From contig NC_079137.1 in NCBI RefSeq assembly GCF_945859705.1, positions 33,787,554 to 33,851,553 on the forward strand: a stretch of 64,000 bases of DNA, written 5' to 3'. Numbering within the stretch: position 1 is the first letter of the stretch; each line of letters opens with the position of its first letter. Of the stretch, positions 23,191 through 35,002 are shown in pieces. This stretch comes from Episyrphus balteatus. Its lineage: Eukaryota > Arthropoda > Insecta > Diptera > Syrphidae. Under the pieces are notes generated by a model, which saw nothing but the letters and a program-made list of their open reading frames with translations, was not told the DNA's origin and made no database searches. A program made the translations under genes and the position numbers.

Positions 23191-23925
23191 TGTCATGAAA
23201 AAAGCAAATCAAACTTTTGTTTTCTTCCATCACATATAAATGCATTTTTTATATGACAACCTATGATAAATTTTATATCATATGAAAGGTTATTATTTCA
23301 GCTCAATATATTTACCTTACTCATGTCTGAACGGCATCTACAAAAAGAGTTTTAATTTTTTTAATACAATCAATTTTAATTAAAAAAAAAAAATACAAAA
23401 CAGAAAAATCAAACTTAACAACTTAAAATACATTTTATATCATCTTAATTTTAGTGTCATCTGCAAAAGAGCTGCAATTTAAAGAGCCAACCATGTCAAA
23501 ATTTCATATTGAGATTACGGTACTTCCTACCAGCGATGCCAGATTGAAGGATTTTTCCCGCTTTTCGGGATTGTAAAAAGGGAAAAAGGCAAAACCAGCC
23601 CAGACCATACCAATACTTCTTTTTAAACATTTAAAATCCAAATTCATCATAATATAACAAATTGAACAAAACCCTTATTGCATTTTTCGAAAAGAGCTCA
23701 TATGAAATAATTTCGCAAATTATCTCATTTCGAATGCAGCGCTTTTGAAAAAAATTCAGAGATTTTTTTTAGCTTTTTATTTTTTCTTGTGTCAACTCAA
23801 ACTAGACTCTTTAGATTTTTTGAGAGAGATTTTAAAATGAGCGCATGATGAGAATATTAAAGCATATTTTTAAAATCAATACAAATTTTGAATGAATATA
23901 CATAAATTACGAAAATATCTTATTT
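23191..23925. other. Spacer with a solo hAT-like end
   Basis: CAGCGATGCCAGATTGAAGG near 23551 closely matches CAGCGATGCCAGATTGAGGG near 33084, inside hAT element 3. Both look like the end of another hAT-type element, but no partner end is visible in the window. The rest is AT-rich. Confidence 0.35.
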
Positions 23926-23926
23926 A

Positions 23927-24052
23927 GGGCCAATATATTCACTCTCCATTATATTTTAAGGCTCCATTAAAAATTAGAAAACTGTCAAATCGAATACAAA
24001 TTTTAAAATTTCCGGTGACTTTAAATTTAATGGAGTGTGAATAAATTGGGCC
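23927..24052. mobile_element. 126-bp PIF/Harbinger-like MITE
   Basis: Ends GGGCCAATATATTCAC on the left and, on the complementary strand, GGCCCAATTTATTCAC on the right, followed inside by CTCCATTA on both sides. It is flanked by TTA at 23924-23926 and 24053-24055. A 3-base TTA duplication with GG-starting ends fits PIF/Harbinger MITEs. Confidence 0.7.
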
Positions 24053-24059
24053 TTAAAGG

Positions 24060-25112
24060 TTTAATAGCCTTTCCTCGATTAAAAGTGAAGATGATTAACC
24101 AGCTAAAAACACTTGAAAATGATTTTAAAAAATCGATTAAATAGGAAACGCTCTTCGACTAATAGAGGTAGCAAGTAGCAAATTTTGAGTGCTCTCGTGG
24201 TATATCAAAAAATCACAATTATTTTAAGATAGATCTTTATTCTGTTCAACCAAATTTTTGTGCATGCATCGGTTTGCCATGTCTGATTTTTATCTAGGAG
24301 TTAAATTTTTTTTTAGAATGAATAATTTAAAAATAATATCTCAAAGCTAAAGATTAATTTTACCGTGTATATAATCAAGTGACACCTACTGTATAATATT
24401 ATATCCGCCAGACGCCATCGCTACACCCAGTATGTTTACTCTCGAAAATGTTTTCAAAGCGCATCATTTCGCTATGGAAAGTTGGAAAGTTTGCAAACGG
24501 GTGGAAAGCACTATGGGGTGGGTCACGAAATCAACACTTAATAAAAGTGGCAGCACATGGTACATGATGGGAATTGGTACACAATAATTTGACATTTCTT
24601 AGCGTAAAATTTGATACACAACAGAAAAGAGGAGCGCAATTTGTATACCTAGTGTTTTTGAATGTTTATCAAATGCTAACTTAAAAAACATAGGAGTGAA
24701 TTTCAGCTATCGTCGAAATTTATGTTTACAATGTTGTTTTATGTTGGTACACACTCTCTCGCTCTCTATGCACTCTCATGGGGTTTGCCTTCTGTCTGTG
24801 CGTGTTCTGGCACTAATTGGTAGATTTTTTTTCTAGGATAATATTGCTTTTGTGATCAATGAGTTTGGAAAAGGGTTAAAAAATTATTAATTTAAAATTA
24901 TTTGAACAAAAAATTTAGAGTTTTTTGGTGTGTATGTTGTGAGGCAAATATGGAGAGTTTGTAATGAATAATTTGTTTGTATTATAACTATATAAATAGA
25001 GTCATTTAAAATTTTTGTAATTGGTACGCCATTATTGATAGTTCAAATACCACAGCTATTTTGACGGAGTAATTTGAAGTAGGTAAAATTTAAAGAAAAT
25101 TAAAAAAAAAAA
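24060..25112. other. Unique AT-rich spacer, no gene seen
   Basis: No repeat or coding signal that I can support. A CT/TC-rich stretch (CTCTCTCGCTCTCT) lies near 24754. Confidence 0.35.
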
Positions 25113-25116
25113 TAAG

Positions 25117-25690
25117 TTGCACGACTGGGATCGCACGTACTTGTTCTTATGGTAAAAAATTTCTCTAATTTTAAAGGTTTTTATTGAACCAAATTAGTGA
25201 AAATTTGATATTTTTGAGTAATTTCATAAGTAGCTAGTGAAAAAAAAAAATTAAATATGTTTTTATAATTGACTAATCACCGGTTTTAAATGATCTTTTA
25301 CACAAACCTAGTATGCCATTTGAATATTCTTGTATAAAAAAAAATTTCGAAAATCGTTAGAGCCGTTTTTTTTTTAACTAATTTTCTAACATTTTTCAAA
25401 AAAAAAAAGTTGGTATGCCATTTTGAAGAAATAATTAATTTACATATAATAAAAAAAAGGAAATTTCAAAATTTTTCATCAACCCGTTTTCAAAAAATTG
25501 ATTTTCTAAAAATGTGTTGTTTTGAAAATTTTGTAAAATTTTAATTTTATTTTTACCTTAACGCTTTTCTATAAAATTGTATATTTTCGTTAAAATCGGG
25601 TTAATCTTGTACGAGATATTCAGAAACCAAAAAAAAAAAAAAACAGTCATATGACAGGTACCGTTAATATTAAAAGTTGGCACCGAAAAG
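25117..25690 (+). mobile_element. Helentron/mini-me-like element, copy F
   Basis: Starts TTGCACGACTGGGATCGCAC and CTTGTTCTTATGG, the family terminus, and continues through AAAATCGTTAGAGCCGTTTT and TATGACAGGTACCGTTAA, motifs shared with copies D, E and H. The microsatellite end is missing or strongly decayed. Confidence 0.6.
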
Positions 25691-25699
25691 TATGCTTTT

Positions 25700-26010
25700 A
25701 TATAAGAAAAATTTAATACAAAATAAATTTTAGGGTATTTTATTCAAATCTATCAATCCATCGAATTTTATCATTCCTTATCATAAAGGTGTTAATTATA
25801 TTTTCGTAAGAGTGTTGGTTACTTAATTGCGTTGGCTGATAAATTGCTCACTGCACAAATTTTAATTTAATTTAAAAACATTTTTATAGTTTTATTTGTT
25901 TGAAATAATTTAAATCACAGTTTATTTTTTAACAATATTAATTTACTGGTCAAGTCTTAAGACAATAATATGAACAATATGATAAACTTAAACACTTTAC
26001 CACTTAAAAT
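25700..26010. other. 3' flank of the Pro/Arg-rich gene
   Basis: AT-rich. TTTATT at 25921-25926 gives AATAAA on the minus strand, about 85 bases past the stop of the gene at 26011-26304, and is its likely polyadenylation signal. Confidence 0.45.
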
Positions 26011-26304
26011 TTACCACCTGTATGAATAAGGTGGAGGTTGTTGTTGAGGTTGATTGTTGACCACAACTACGGTTGCTGGAGGTGGTGGTGGTGGACGTGG
26101 TCGACTTCCAAAGAGGTCAATTTCAATAAACGGGCGAGGTGGTGGCGGTGGACGAGGTCGACCTCCAAAGAGGTCAATTTCAATCAATGGACGAGATGGT
26201 GGTGGTGGACGAGCAGCTATTATATCGACTTCGACAATTGGTCTTCCATGGTGATGATGACGATGATTGTATTCTGAAGGTCTTCCCCAGCCTGGAGGTG
26301 GCAT
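26011..26304 (-). CDS. Pro/Arg/His small protein with three RP-x-IEID modules
   Basis: A 97-residue protein. It opens MPPPGWGRPSEYNHRHHHHG, then has three modules of the form RP[ILF][VI]E[VI]D[IL][IF] (near residues 21, 40 and 61), each followed by a [AG]xRPPPP-type proline run of growing length. The tail is ATVVVVNNQPQQQPPPYSYRW (shown in part: VVVVNNQPQQQPPP). It has no Cys and no signal peptide. A TATATAA box lies at 26398-26404, about 95 bases before the ATG, and AATAAA past the stop. The repeat phase is kept in frame, with conservative I/V/L and D/E exchanges, which argues for selection on protein. The NHRHHHHG patch loosely links it to the His-rich genes. Function is unknown. Confidence 0.68.
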   Translation of the reverse strand: MPPPGWGRPSEYNHRHHHHGRPIVEVDIIAARPPPPSRPLIEIDLFGGRPRPPPPPRPFIEIDLFGSRPRPPPPPPATVVVVNNQPQQQPPPYSYRW

Positions 26305-26395
26305 TTTACTTTAAACGAAATAAAATTTCTACGACAACTGTGTATGGACCGAAATCGAACCGAAAAGTGTTTACTTAGCAATTCATATTATTTTC

Positions 26396-26406
26396 CCTTA
26401 TATAGG
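26396..26406 (-). promoter_or_regulatory. TATA box, Pro/Arg-rich gene
   Basis: CCTATATAAGG on the minus strand, about 95 bases before the ATG. The expected initiator region (around 26370) has CTAAGT rather than the TCAGT seen at the four His-rich genes. Confidence 0.55.
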
Positions 26407-26409
26407 TTT

Positions 26410-27913
26410 GCAAAAAAGCTATACCTATTTTATTTGTTTCATGTGAACCACAAATTTGAATTGTTGAAGTTCCATCAAAGTGGGATTATTATTTTTGAGA
26501 TAGTAAGAAATGCAAAATCACAGGTAAAACAAAATTTATGTGTGTGGTTGGTATATAGTCAAAGACCAAATTTATTGGTTTAGGGAAGAAATCAATCAAA
26601 ACAGAAATGAATCACGCTTTGTGTTATCAAAGAGAAAGGTAATTAAGACGTATATTTTACAAACTTATACCGAACAGTAGAATACTGGAACAAAAAAAAC
26701 TTTTTAAATTTTATACTAAATTCTTCGGGTTTGTGTAAAAAATATAAGTTTTGAGTAAACAAATGTTATCGGTGTCACCTGTCTAGGTAAGACACACTTT
26801 GTATGAATGTTTTTTATCTATAAAATCAATTTTTTATTTTTTTAGGTAGGTATTCCCTATAAAAAAATAAATGATGTTCATGCACAGGTAAAATATAAAT
26901 AAAAAAAACTTCTGAGTCAGTTTAGAAAATAAAAAAAAAATTCTATGGTAATATACCTAAAATATTCTCACAACTTCAAAATAAAAGTTTGGTTTGCCAC
27001 ATTCAAGAATTAAAAATATCTACATCTTTTTAATAAAAATTTGAAAACAAGAAAATTTGTTTTTTTTTTTTTTTAATCCAAAATATTTCTTTTTATAAAC
27101 TTTTCAAATTTTCACTCGTTCTTTACAATTATAGCAATTTCCAGATGTGCGTTTTTTGGCTTTGCACGACCCCGGTTGGTTTCGAGCTCAACAGGTGGAT
27201 CTTTTAAAAACTTATTTATTTTTGTCCAAACCATGTAATAATTTTATAAATTAATAAATTAATACCTTAATAAAAATATATATAAAAATGAATAAAATTA
27301 AAAAAAAAAAATGTATTTATTATTTATTTATTAAATTGGTTCAAAAACTAACATGATAAACAATTTATAGAAAAATTGTCAATATAAATATTAATTATAA
27401 AAATTACCACGAAACCTCCAATTTTTACAAATACACTGGACACTGTAAACAGTTCTGACATAAAAGAGTGGTTCCAATAGAAGTTGATGGAAGATGGAAC
27501 TTCTTCTGCCTTTGGGATAATTTTTAGAATACCTACTTACAATAATTTTCAGTAGTTCCCTGGTATCTTTTTTGTTTGGCGATGATTGGAATTTTATAAT
27601 TTTTTCTGCTACAGTTTTGCCATTTGATGTTCAAAACTTTTCAATGACCAATTTCTGCTATGAACAAAACATCATCATCATTCCATCATATATATTTTTT
27701 TTATTATTTTTCCCCAGTAAAGTCTTATTTATGTTTAATTATAAAGTATGTAAGCGGGGAAAAAGACATGTATGTAATGACTAAACCCCTAGTCCTAGAC
27801 AAATGGTTTATACCTTTTTGAAAAGGGTGTTTAATATAGAATAGAACCTCATCAAAAATATTTACATTTAAGCTATATCTAAAACAAATGGCCCAATATG
27901 TCAACATATACCT
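26410..27913. other. AT-rich spacer, no gene seen
   Basis: No coding signal or clear repeat. It ends at the target duplication of hAT element 2. Confidence 0.4.
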
Positions 27914-28142
27914 ATTTCAAACAGGGGCGTATACAGGTTTGCTTCTTGGGAGGGGTCATGCCAATTTTTTTTTTTTTTTTTCAAAAGTTTTGATAGCAGG
28001 CATAAACCTGAAAATGGGCTTTTTGAATTATTAAACATTAAAATTTGTGCGTCTTGCATTTCGAATCGAAAAGTTCCGAATGTAGTTCTAAAAATAACCA
28101 AACAAAAACGGTATGAGATTCGTTTAAGTTTAGCGTTAAGCC

Positions 28143-28529
28143 TTAAAGCCTAGAACGCTGCTGATGTGAAACGAAATTTTTCGTCGGTCTCCACGAGGAC
28201 AACGAAATGGTTGCGAAATCTGGACCGAAAAATACTCAAAAATTGCAAAACATAAATGAAAAAAAAGCAAACACGCATCGCAGAAAGACATGCAATGACA
28301 AAATGAACAACAAAAACAAACAAAAAAACTCAAAATGTCATTTTTCCACACACAATGAATGTCCCCGGCAATTGTTTGTGTGCGAAAAAGAAGTTTAGAC
28401 TTTCAATTTCGTTGTGCCGAACAGCGTATTACAGAACGAAAAGTTGAACGAAATTTTTGGTTTACCATTTCGTTGTTTCATTTTTGTATGGGATTTTTCG
28501 TTTCTTATCAGCAGCGTACTAGGCTTTAA
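28143..28529. mobile_element. Nested MITE with TTAAAGCCTAG ends
   Basis: The ends TTAAAGCCTAGAACGCTGCT and, on the complementary strand, TTAAAGCCTAGTACGCTGCT extend as an inverted repeat for about 35 bp through the GAAACGAAA block. The element is 387 bp and lies in hAT element 2. It has no coding capacity. Confidence 0.75.
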
Positions 28530-28724
28530 TTTTGACTAAATGAGGCTATCCTTTCCTAAAAATAAAATGTACTGTACGAGTACTTCGATTGAATAATTTG
28601 CCTTAAAACAACTGTTCATTGTTTTCCGCTAGCCCAGAAAGTTAAAATAAAAATCGTTTTTACTTAATAACAGTTTTAACTTTTGAATTAAAAGTCTTCC
28701 TAACCTCAGGCAAACGAATCGCAA

Positions 28725-29766
28725 CTCAAGTAGCACACTGGTGTATAAATTGGTGTAAATTCATTAATTTTGGTGTAAAATTGAGGAAATTGAAAAAATA
28801 TGGTGTATTTCTCAAAATTAGTGGTAAAAAAATTATACCACTGTCTTTTCTGTAAAAAATTTCAACATTTTTTTAAGATTCCGTGCAAAAAATACACCGA
28901 TATTCAGTTGTTTTTATAATATACCATTAATGGTGTATAAAATTATTCGATTCTGAAATCAACCAAAACGGTACATTTTGTAAACTCTCTTTGGTGTAGA
29001 AAGCACACCTTGTGGACATAAAATTCACCAGAATGCATAAGTAGGAGACGACATATTTTTCAATGGCCGCCATTTAAAAAAAGTAGACAGCAATTAATTA
29101 GTTTTCTATAATAGTATATTTATCGACCTAATTATCCCGCAATTTGGTTTTTTCTATGCGGTTTATTATATTATAAAAGAACTCTTCTAAAAAAAATGTA
29201 AAAACAACAAAAAAAATAAAATTTTTGAAAAACTGATTTTTAAAATCGAACAAAAAAATCATTAATTCACTGATATTTTTGAGGCGCTCGATTTTTAGAG
29301 GGGGTAGTATGTAAAATTAGTAGACAGAATGTGTTTCGTTTTAAAATTAGGCAAACAAATTCATATTTAACCATTAGTTTCTTATGGCAATATTATGAAA
29401 GTGAATAAAAATTCATTTACATTTATTTCATAACAAATGGTGTGAATTAGAATTCATCACACTGTTTGAGGTAAAAAATAAACTTTGGTTCAAATTTTAA
29501 ATCAGAATAATTTAAATGGTGTATTTTATCCGTAGATTTATTGTGTACCTATTCTTCAATTTCAAAGGGATAATTTTCACCAAAAACCAGATCATTTAAT
29601 ATACCACTAGCGCCATTTATACACCAAAATCGGTATATTTTTTTAACCACCGGAGTTTATTATATACGAGAAAATGGTGTATTTTTTATATTCAAAATGC
29701 ATATCACGAAAGTGCAAAAAATACACCAAATATTTTGGTGTATTTTAGACTTTTGTGCTACTTGAG
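28725..29766. mobile_element. Nested element with CTCAAGTAGCACA ends
   Basis: A 13-bp perfect inverted terminal repeat, CTCAAGTAGCACA at 28725-28737 and its complement at 29754-29766. The interior (1.04 kb) is rich in the motif GGTGTA/TACACC in both orientations, especially near the ends, much as foldback elements carry short subterminal repeats. It is non-coding and sits inside hAT element 2. Confidence 0.7.
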
Positions 29767-29965
29767 AAAGTTTAAAAAAAAAATTGCATTTGAAAATATA
29801 ATTTTTTTAAAATTTTGTTTTAAAATTGTACGGGAATTTAAAATACCTCTATTAAAATAGTAAAGATAAAAAAAAATTATTTTGGATATTTTGGAATTCG
29901 TCCGTTTTCAGGTATTAATCAGCGGTTTACAATATAAAAAACATTCAGTTGTATTTATTAGATAA

Positions 29966-30065
29966 AGCCCTGCTTTTTCAATCGTCAGATAGACTATCAG
30001 AAAACTTTTATTCCTAGGAATAAGCTCTAACTTAGGTTTATCTAACTATTCAAAAAATTAGCCCT
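29966..30065. mobile_element. Small MITE related to 883-1030 and 44062
   Basis: GCCCTGCTTTTTCAATCGTC at the left and, in complement, GGGCTAATTTTTTGAATAG at the right. The inside holds TTATTCCTAGGAATAAGCT, shared in part with the other copies. Confidence 0.45.
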
Positions 30066-30860
30066 AAGTGATATTTAATAATAATATTTAAATTGCCTTA
30101 GATAATGTTGCTTATATTGCTTCTATAATTGGCTGGCCATTGATGATTAACAAATCGATAGTTGTTTCAAAAAATGCAACAGATCTAGCAAATTCAGTAT
30201 GTACAAAATACTGTTATATTCTGTAAGCAAACAAAATTCACAAAATTTTATCAGACGAATGTATTGAACTGGAACATTGCAAAAAACTAAAAAGATTTGA
30301 GAAATGATATCCTTCTTTAACATTTTGCCGATGATGAATTTTATCAACAGAATTGACCTCCACACAGCAAGGCCACAGAAAGCTTCCCTATTTAAAACAT
30401 ATTTTATTAACTTCATCATATAAAAAAATAGAAGATATGGCTGCTTCTTTTATTTGCTGGTAAGCAGTGTCTTGCCCTTAAGATATTATTTTTGTGTACC
30501 TACTAGATTCAATTTCTTTTAAAAAGCTTTGAATATAATACTTATCCGGATTTTGTTTCCATACAAAACTCTATAGCTCAACTTATATTATCGAACGAAT
30601 CAAAATAATCCTAAACCAGCATAGCGTTCGCTAAAAATATGACCACATCCCCAAAATATGGTAAAATAGCTAGTTTGTTTGAATACCAAAAATTTTGTTT
30701 ACTTTTAATTTTCGTTCATGTTCTAAAACTTCAACATTTTGAAAATAATCTTACTAAAGATATTTCAGTATCACTTAACAAATTCTTTTTTAAGTTCTGA
30801 GTTCTTGGGGGGGGTCATGACCCCGTGACCCCCCCCCTTGTATACGCCGTTGATTTCAAA

Positions 30861-32132
30861 TGAGAAAAAACTTCAACCTTTTTGGGGTTCCATCTAGCGT
30901 CAAAATAAAAATCTGAAAATTATTATTATTTAGAAAGAGTTTTTGTACTTAGAAACTTGATTCTCAAAAAAAAAAACCTAAATAACGAAAGCCCTAGTGT
31001 CCACGTATAGTAATATTTTTTTTTTACATTTTAAGTAAATACAAAAAATGAAAATTTTTCAAATTTACGTGATTATTGTAAAAGCCGCGACAGTTCGAAT
31101 TAAAATATCGAATGATAAATTTTTTTTTTGTAAAGTTTAAATTATTTATATTATATTATAACCTAAAAACTCCGCACGCATTTTCTTTAAAATTTATTTT
31201 GTTGGTATCATTACCTCTTTGTTCAATGAACCTAATGTGCTTTTTCATTCATTCATAAAAATAGAGATGAATTTTGCGGAAAAATAAAATTTATAAAAAT
31301 TGATTTGATTTATTAATTTTTCTTTATAAAAACAAAAACATCAATATTATTCCCGCCAAATTGCTTCTTTTTCATTCAAAGCCCACAACAATGACGTTGC
31401 ATTTTCTTTATAAAAATCTTCTTTATAAGAATCTTCATTCTCAACTAAGTTATACCAATAATTCTATATTATATACATATTTGTAAAAATAAAAGCAAAA
31501 TTGTGTCAACAACTAAAGATAATCCCCACAAATATTCTCCCAAAAGAAATCACTTTATTCTATTCCCATTTCAAAGGTCTTATTCATTTAGAGATAAAAC
31601 TACACACATTATTTTGCCATCAAAAAAGATGAACGCACAAAAAAAACAAAATGAAAACATAATCTTTCAATGTAATCCTCTCAATTTGTATATAAAAGGC
31701 TTTCAAGGCCTGCTAACACGCGCCCGCACTTTACCTTACCTAAAACCTATCACCAAAGTGATGGTAAAGCTATGGCCAAAAGTGAAAGGGCTGTGTCTTT
31801 CTTCATGAAAAAAAAAAAAAAAAAATATGAAAAAAACAAAAACAAATCCACAGCATCTTTCTTAATAGTAAACAGCCGAACTTAAGCCGACATAATCCCA
31901 ACTTTATGGACTTTTATTTCATAAAGCAAAATGTATCTATAAAATATTAGGTATACAAAGCCCTATACATTTCTGATGGGTGGCTCGCCTCTCGCCACAG
32001 ATGGAAACTTATGTTTTATGGATCTTAGGAGGTTGTAATTATTTAATTTACAAGATAATCAAAAACACGTATAACAACCCCAAAAAAATACAGTTTTCAA
32101 ATACTTATGCATGGGTTTTCCTATAAACCTAC
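30861..32132. other. Unique spacer, no gene seen
   Basis: AT-rich to about 31500, more balanced afterwards. The 101-codon plus-strand frame at 31503-31808 has no domain, no promoter match and AT-driven residues; I do not call it. Confidence 0.4.
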
Positions 32133-32334
32133 CTCTGGGGAAGGTCTTATATTCGATATAGGTACCTAACCTATTTTTATCGCCCATAAATTCTTTTGGA
32201 ATTCTATAAGAATTATTATTGGCGAAATTGACAAAATTAGACTGCAACTCTGCATCAGCACTAGCATCAGTTAAAGACGACTTTATTATTCCACCATCGT
32301 CGTTTGCAAAGTCATGGGACGGTAATGGTTGTAG
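32133..32334 (-). CDS. Candidate internal exon (67 codons)
   Basis: On the minus strand a CCTTTCCTGCAAGCTTCAG acceptor at 32335 is followed by an open frame of 67 codons plus one base, up to a good donor AGAG|GTAGGT (donor GT at 32132-32131). The product begins LQPLPSHDFANDDGG and holds SLTDASADAELQ, a polar Asp/Ser/Ala/Asn-rich mix unlike the Lys/Ile/Phe-rich frames that AT-rich spacer gives here. Entry phase is 0 and exit phase 1. No domain is recognised, and the neighbouring exons would lie outside or far away. It could be chance; splice evidence is needed. Confidence 0.35.
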
Positions 32335-32678
32335 CTGAAGCTTGCAGGAAAGGCCTAGACACGTCATAAATAGGCGGGCGTGGATATGAGCACAAGAAGA
32401 AAAATACAAAAAAATAATTCAACATTCACCCTTCTCACCCTTGACTCGCGCTCACTCGCTACAACCACCCTAATGCACATAATTTTTTTGCCATTTAGTA
32501 CTTCGAGCACCCCCTTGTCCCCTGTGGACAGAAAAAATAGTATACTTCAGAAAAATCAGAAATATCCGTTTTTGCTTCATTGCGGATTCCAGGCACAACA
32601 CGTAACCAGGAAGGACATTTTCGTTTCGCCCAGTTCTATACATACACTTTTGGGTTCGGTTGGTTGGATTGGGTTTGA
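32335..32678. other. Unique DNA left of hAT element 3
   Basis: Moderate GC. Reads straight on to 36584 once hAT element 3 and one target copy are removed. No gene is called. Confidence 0.4.
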
Positions 32679-33168
32679 GCTCTGCTCAGTGCCGGATTAG
32701 CCTCAAGGCAAACTAGGCAGCTGCCTAGGGGCCCCACTTCAGCTAGGGGCCCCTCGCCCCGACTACGAACAAACAAAATTTCTTGGAGTTGTACCTTTAA
32801 TAAAAAACAGCATTACATTTGTATCAGTAAAAATAAGAAAAAAGAAGAATAAAAAAACGTTTGCAAATCATTAAACATTAGCCCCGTTTCATTGGAGGTG
32901 GTAGTTTACTCATGAGTTGATCTAGTACTATAATTACCACATGATCTTCTACTTCTACCACTGATCTTCTATTTTTTTTTTTTTTTTTATAATGAGCGCG
33001 CACTAAAGAGGTTTTGGGTTCCCTTAATATACATGTGTTTATAATGAATTATGACTCCCATCCCATCCTGAAGGGCCCAACCCAGCGATGCCAGATTGAG
33101 GGATTTTTTCCTGTTTTTTTTTCGGTATTTTTGATTAGGGAAAATGGAAAATCAACCCAGAACAGTCA

Positions 33169-33597
33169 CACAGAGAAAAATAGACCACATAAAATAGAAC
33201 AAAAACAATAAGATTTCTCTATGGTTTTCATCCAAGAAGGAAACCTTATTAAAACTATCGGGTTTTCCTTATTGTTTTAAAATCTGCAAAAAAATAAAAA
33301 AACGATGACCAGGCTGGGAATCGAACTGGAGACTTCAAATCATTAGTCGCCCACCTTACCACCTGAACCAACCTGCCATGAAAATATTGATCGCGATTTT
33401 TGTTCTAGTGCTAAGTTGCAAAAAAAATCAACTTTTCAGTCAAATTTTAATAAGATTTTCTCTATAAAAATAATAAGAAATCTCCTTAAAAAAACCTTAT
33501 TAATCGTTGATTTTAATAAGATTTCCTTATGAAATGTATGGACGGTAAAACAATATGGCAATCTGTTAGTTTTTAGCGGGTCATATTTTTCTCTGTG
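33169..33597. mobile_element. Nested MITE with CACAGAGAAAAATA ends
   Basis: A 429-bp element with inverted ends: CACAGAGAAAAATAGACC at the left and, in complement, CACAGAGAAAAATATGACCC at the right. Further inside are matching ATAAGRTTTC blocks. It encloses a tRNA-like sequence (33305-33380, minus strand). It is nested in hAT element 3. Confidence 0.7.
33305..33380 (-). ncRNA. tRNA-derived (SINE-like) segment
   Basis: On the minus strand TGGTTCAGGTG fits the RNA polymerase III A box (TRGYNNANNNG) and AGTTCGATTCC fits the B box, at tRNA-like spacing. The acceptor and T stems pair poorly, so this is a decayed or SINE-type tRNA derivative, not a working tRNA. Confidence 0.45.
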
Positions 33598-34024
33598 CAG
33601 CTCAAAATATATCACGTTTAAATACCAAGACAAATACTGGTCTATTCGAATATTATTCCAACGACATCGAACCAGAGTTTAGTAACGAGATGGTGCCATT
33701 AAAGCTCTTCATGTTGCAATCAGATAATATGTCAGAAAAATCTGAGATTGTGCATGCAGAGAAGTTAGGAGTTAATATAGGCACCGTTACAAATTTATTC
33801 ATAATGAACTACCCCAAATAAAAACATAACTTCGAAAACAACCAAAATGACGTTTTTTGGCATTTTCTAACGGTAATATTTCAAAAACGGATGCCAATAA
33901 AAAAATTTTGACTTCAGATTCGAGTTCAACACATCCATCACTACTAGGAAAGTATATTTTGGTTCTTGTGGCAAAAACCTTGTTGACCAGTGTTATCAAT
34001 TAAAAAAAAAACTAAACCACCCAC

Positions 34025-34100
34025 ACGCGTTTTGAACGCTTTTCAAACGCGTTTTGGATGCGTTTTGGACGCGTTTCGGACGCGTTTCAGATGTGTTTTC
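34025..34100. repeat. GACGCGTTT minisatellite, left part
   Basis: Degenerate tandem copies of CGCGTTTYGGA / CGCGTTTCAGA. The same array type resumes at 35003-35256. Confidence 0.8.
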
Positions 34101-35002
34101 CCAGCAAACGCAGAACTACAGAAAAAACCGGTGAAATATGTACGTAAAATAAGTACTTCTTTTCCACTGAAAAAAGATAGGAGCTCGGGAAAAAAATCAG
34201 TTATATACTTTCTGTATATAAGAATACGTGAAGCAGCTATCTCTTTTTTGCATGCAAGATGAAATAAATTTCCCCTCCATTAATAGTAGGTACAGACAAA
34301 TGTACTTCAAAAGTGCATCAGCGAAGCACTTCTGGAATTGGTTCTGATGTACATTTTCCAGTACTTTTTTAACCTACAGAAAAAGCACTGAAACTTGTAC
34401 TTTTAAAGTACTTATTTGGAGCACTTTCATGGATTTATATCCGTACTGCTAAAATCCATATTTTAATTTCATCTGAAAATAAAAAAATCTTCAAAACAAA
34501 CAAACAATTCTTTTAAACTATTATTTAATATTTTATTGGAAAAACACAAAATAGTTTTTTTTTTTTGAAAACAAAATACATAAAAAAAAGATCCTTGGGC
34601 ACGCGCCTGTGGCCTGGCCAGTTGAGAAAAGGAAAAAGAAAAAAATACTCTGCGTCTGCAGTCTGCACTTTGGTCATAGTTTTTGTATCTTGTTATGATT
34701 TTTTTTTTCTAAATGCTCAAGGCTGAAGCTGCTGTAAGCTCAGTCAATGATGTCTGGAATTGATCGCCACTAAAAGACAGAAAAATCAACAACTTTATAA
34801 TTCATCAATTTTATAATCAGCATACCTTTATTTTCCAAATCAATTGGTGGTTGTTTTTGTATCATTTTTGTATTACTTTTTTTTCTAAATGCACAAGGCT
34901 AAGGCTGTGCATTTTGATGGTGGAAATAAATTTTTGTGGCGTGCCGAAGAATTTGTGTGGTAGATATTGTTTAGAGAAAATAGTTTTCACAAATAACAAA
35001 TA

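Larger units (their letters stand above)
27922..30852. mobile_element. Non-autonomous hAT element 2 (2.93 kb)
   Basis: The left end reads CAGGGGCGTATACAGG; the right end on the complementary strand reads CAACGGCGTATACAAGG. The 8-bp direct repeats ATTTCAAA lie at 27914-27921 and 30853-30860. Both subterminal regions carry a G-rich tract and GGTCATG. No transposase is seen. Three smaller elements are nested in it (28143-28529, 28725-29766, 29966-30065), so the element has been in place for some time. Confidence 0.88.

Noticed and set aside
33305..33380. Functional tRNA gene
   Set aside because: A and B boxes are present but the acceptor and T stems do not pair; better read as a tRNA-derived repeat.
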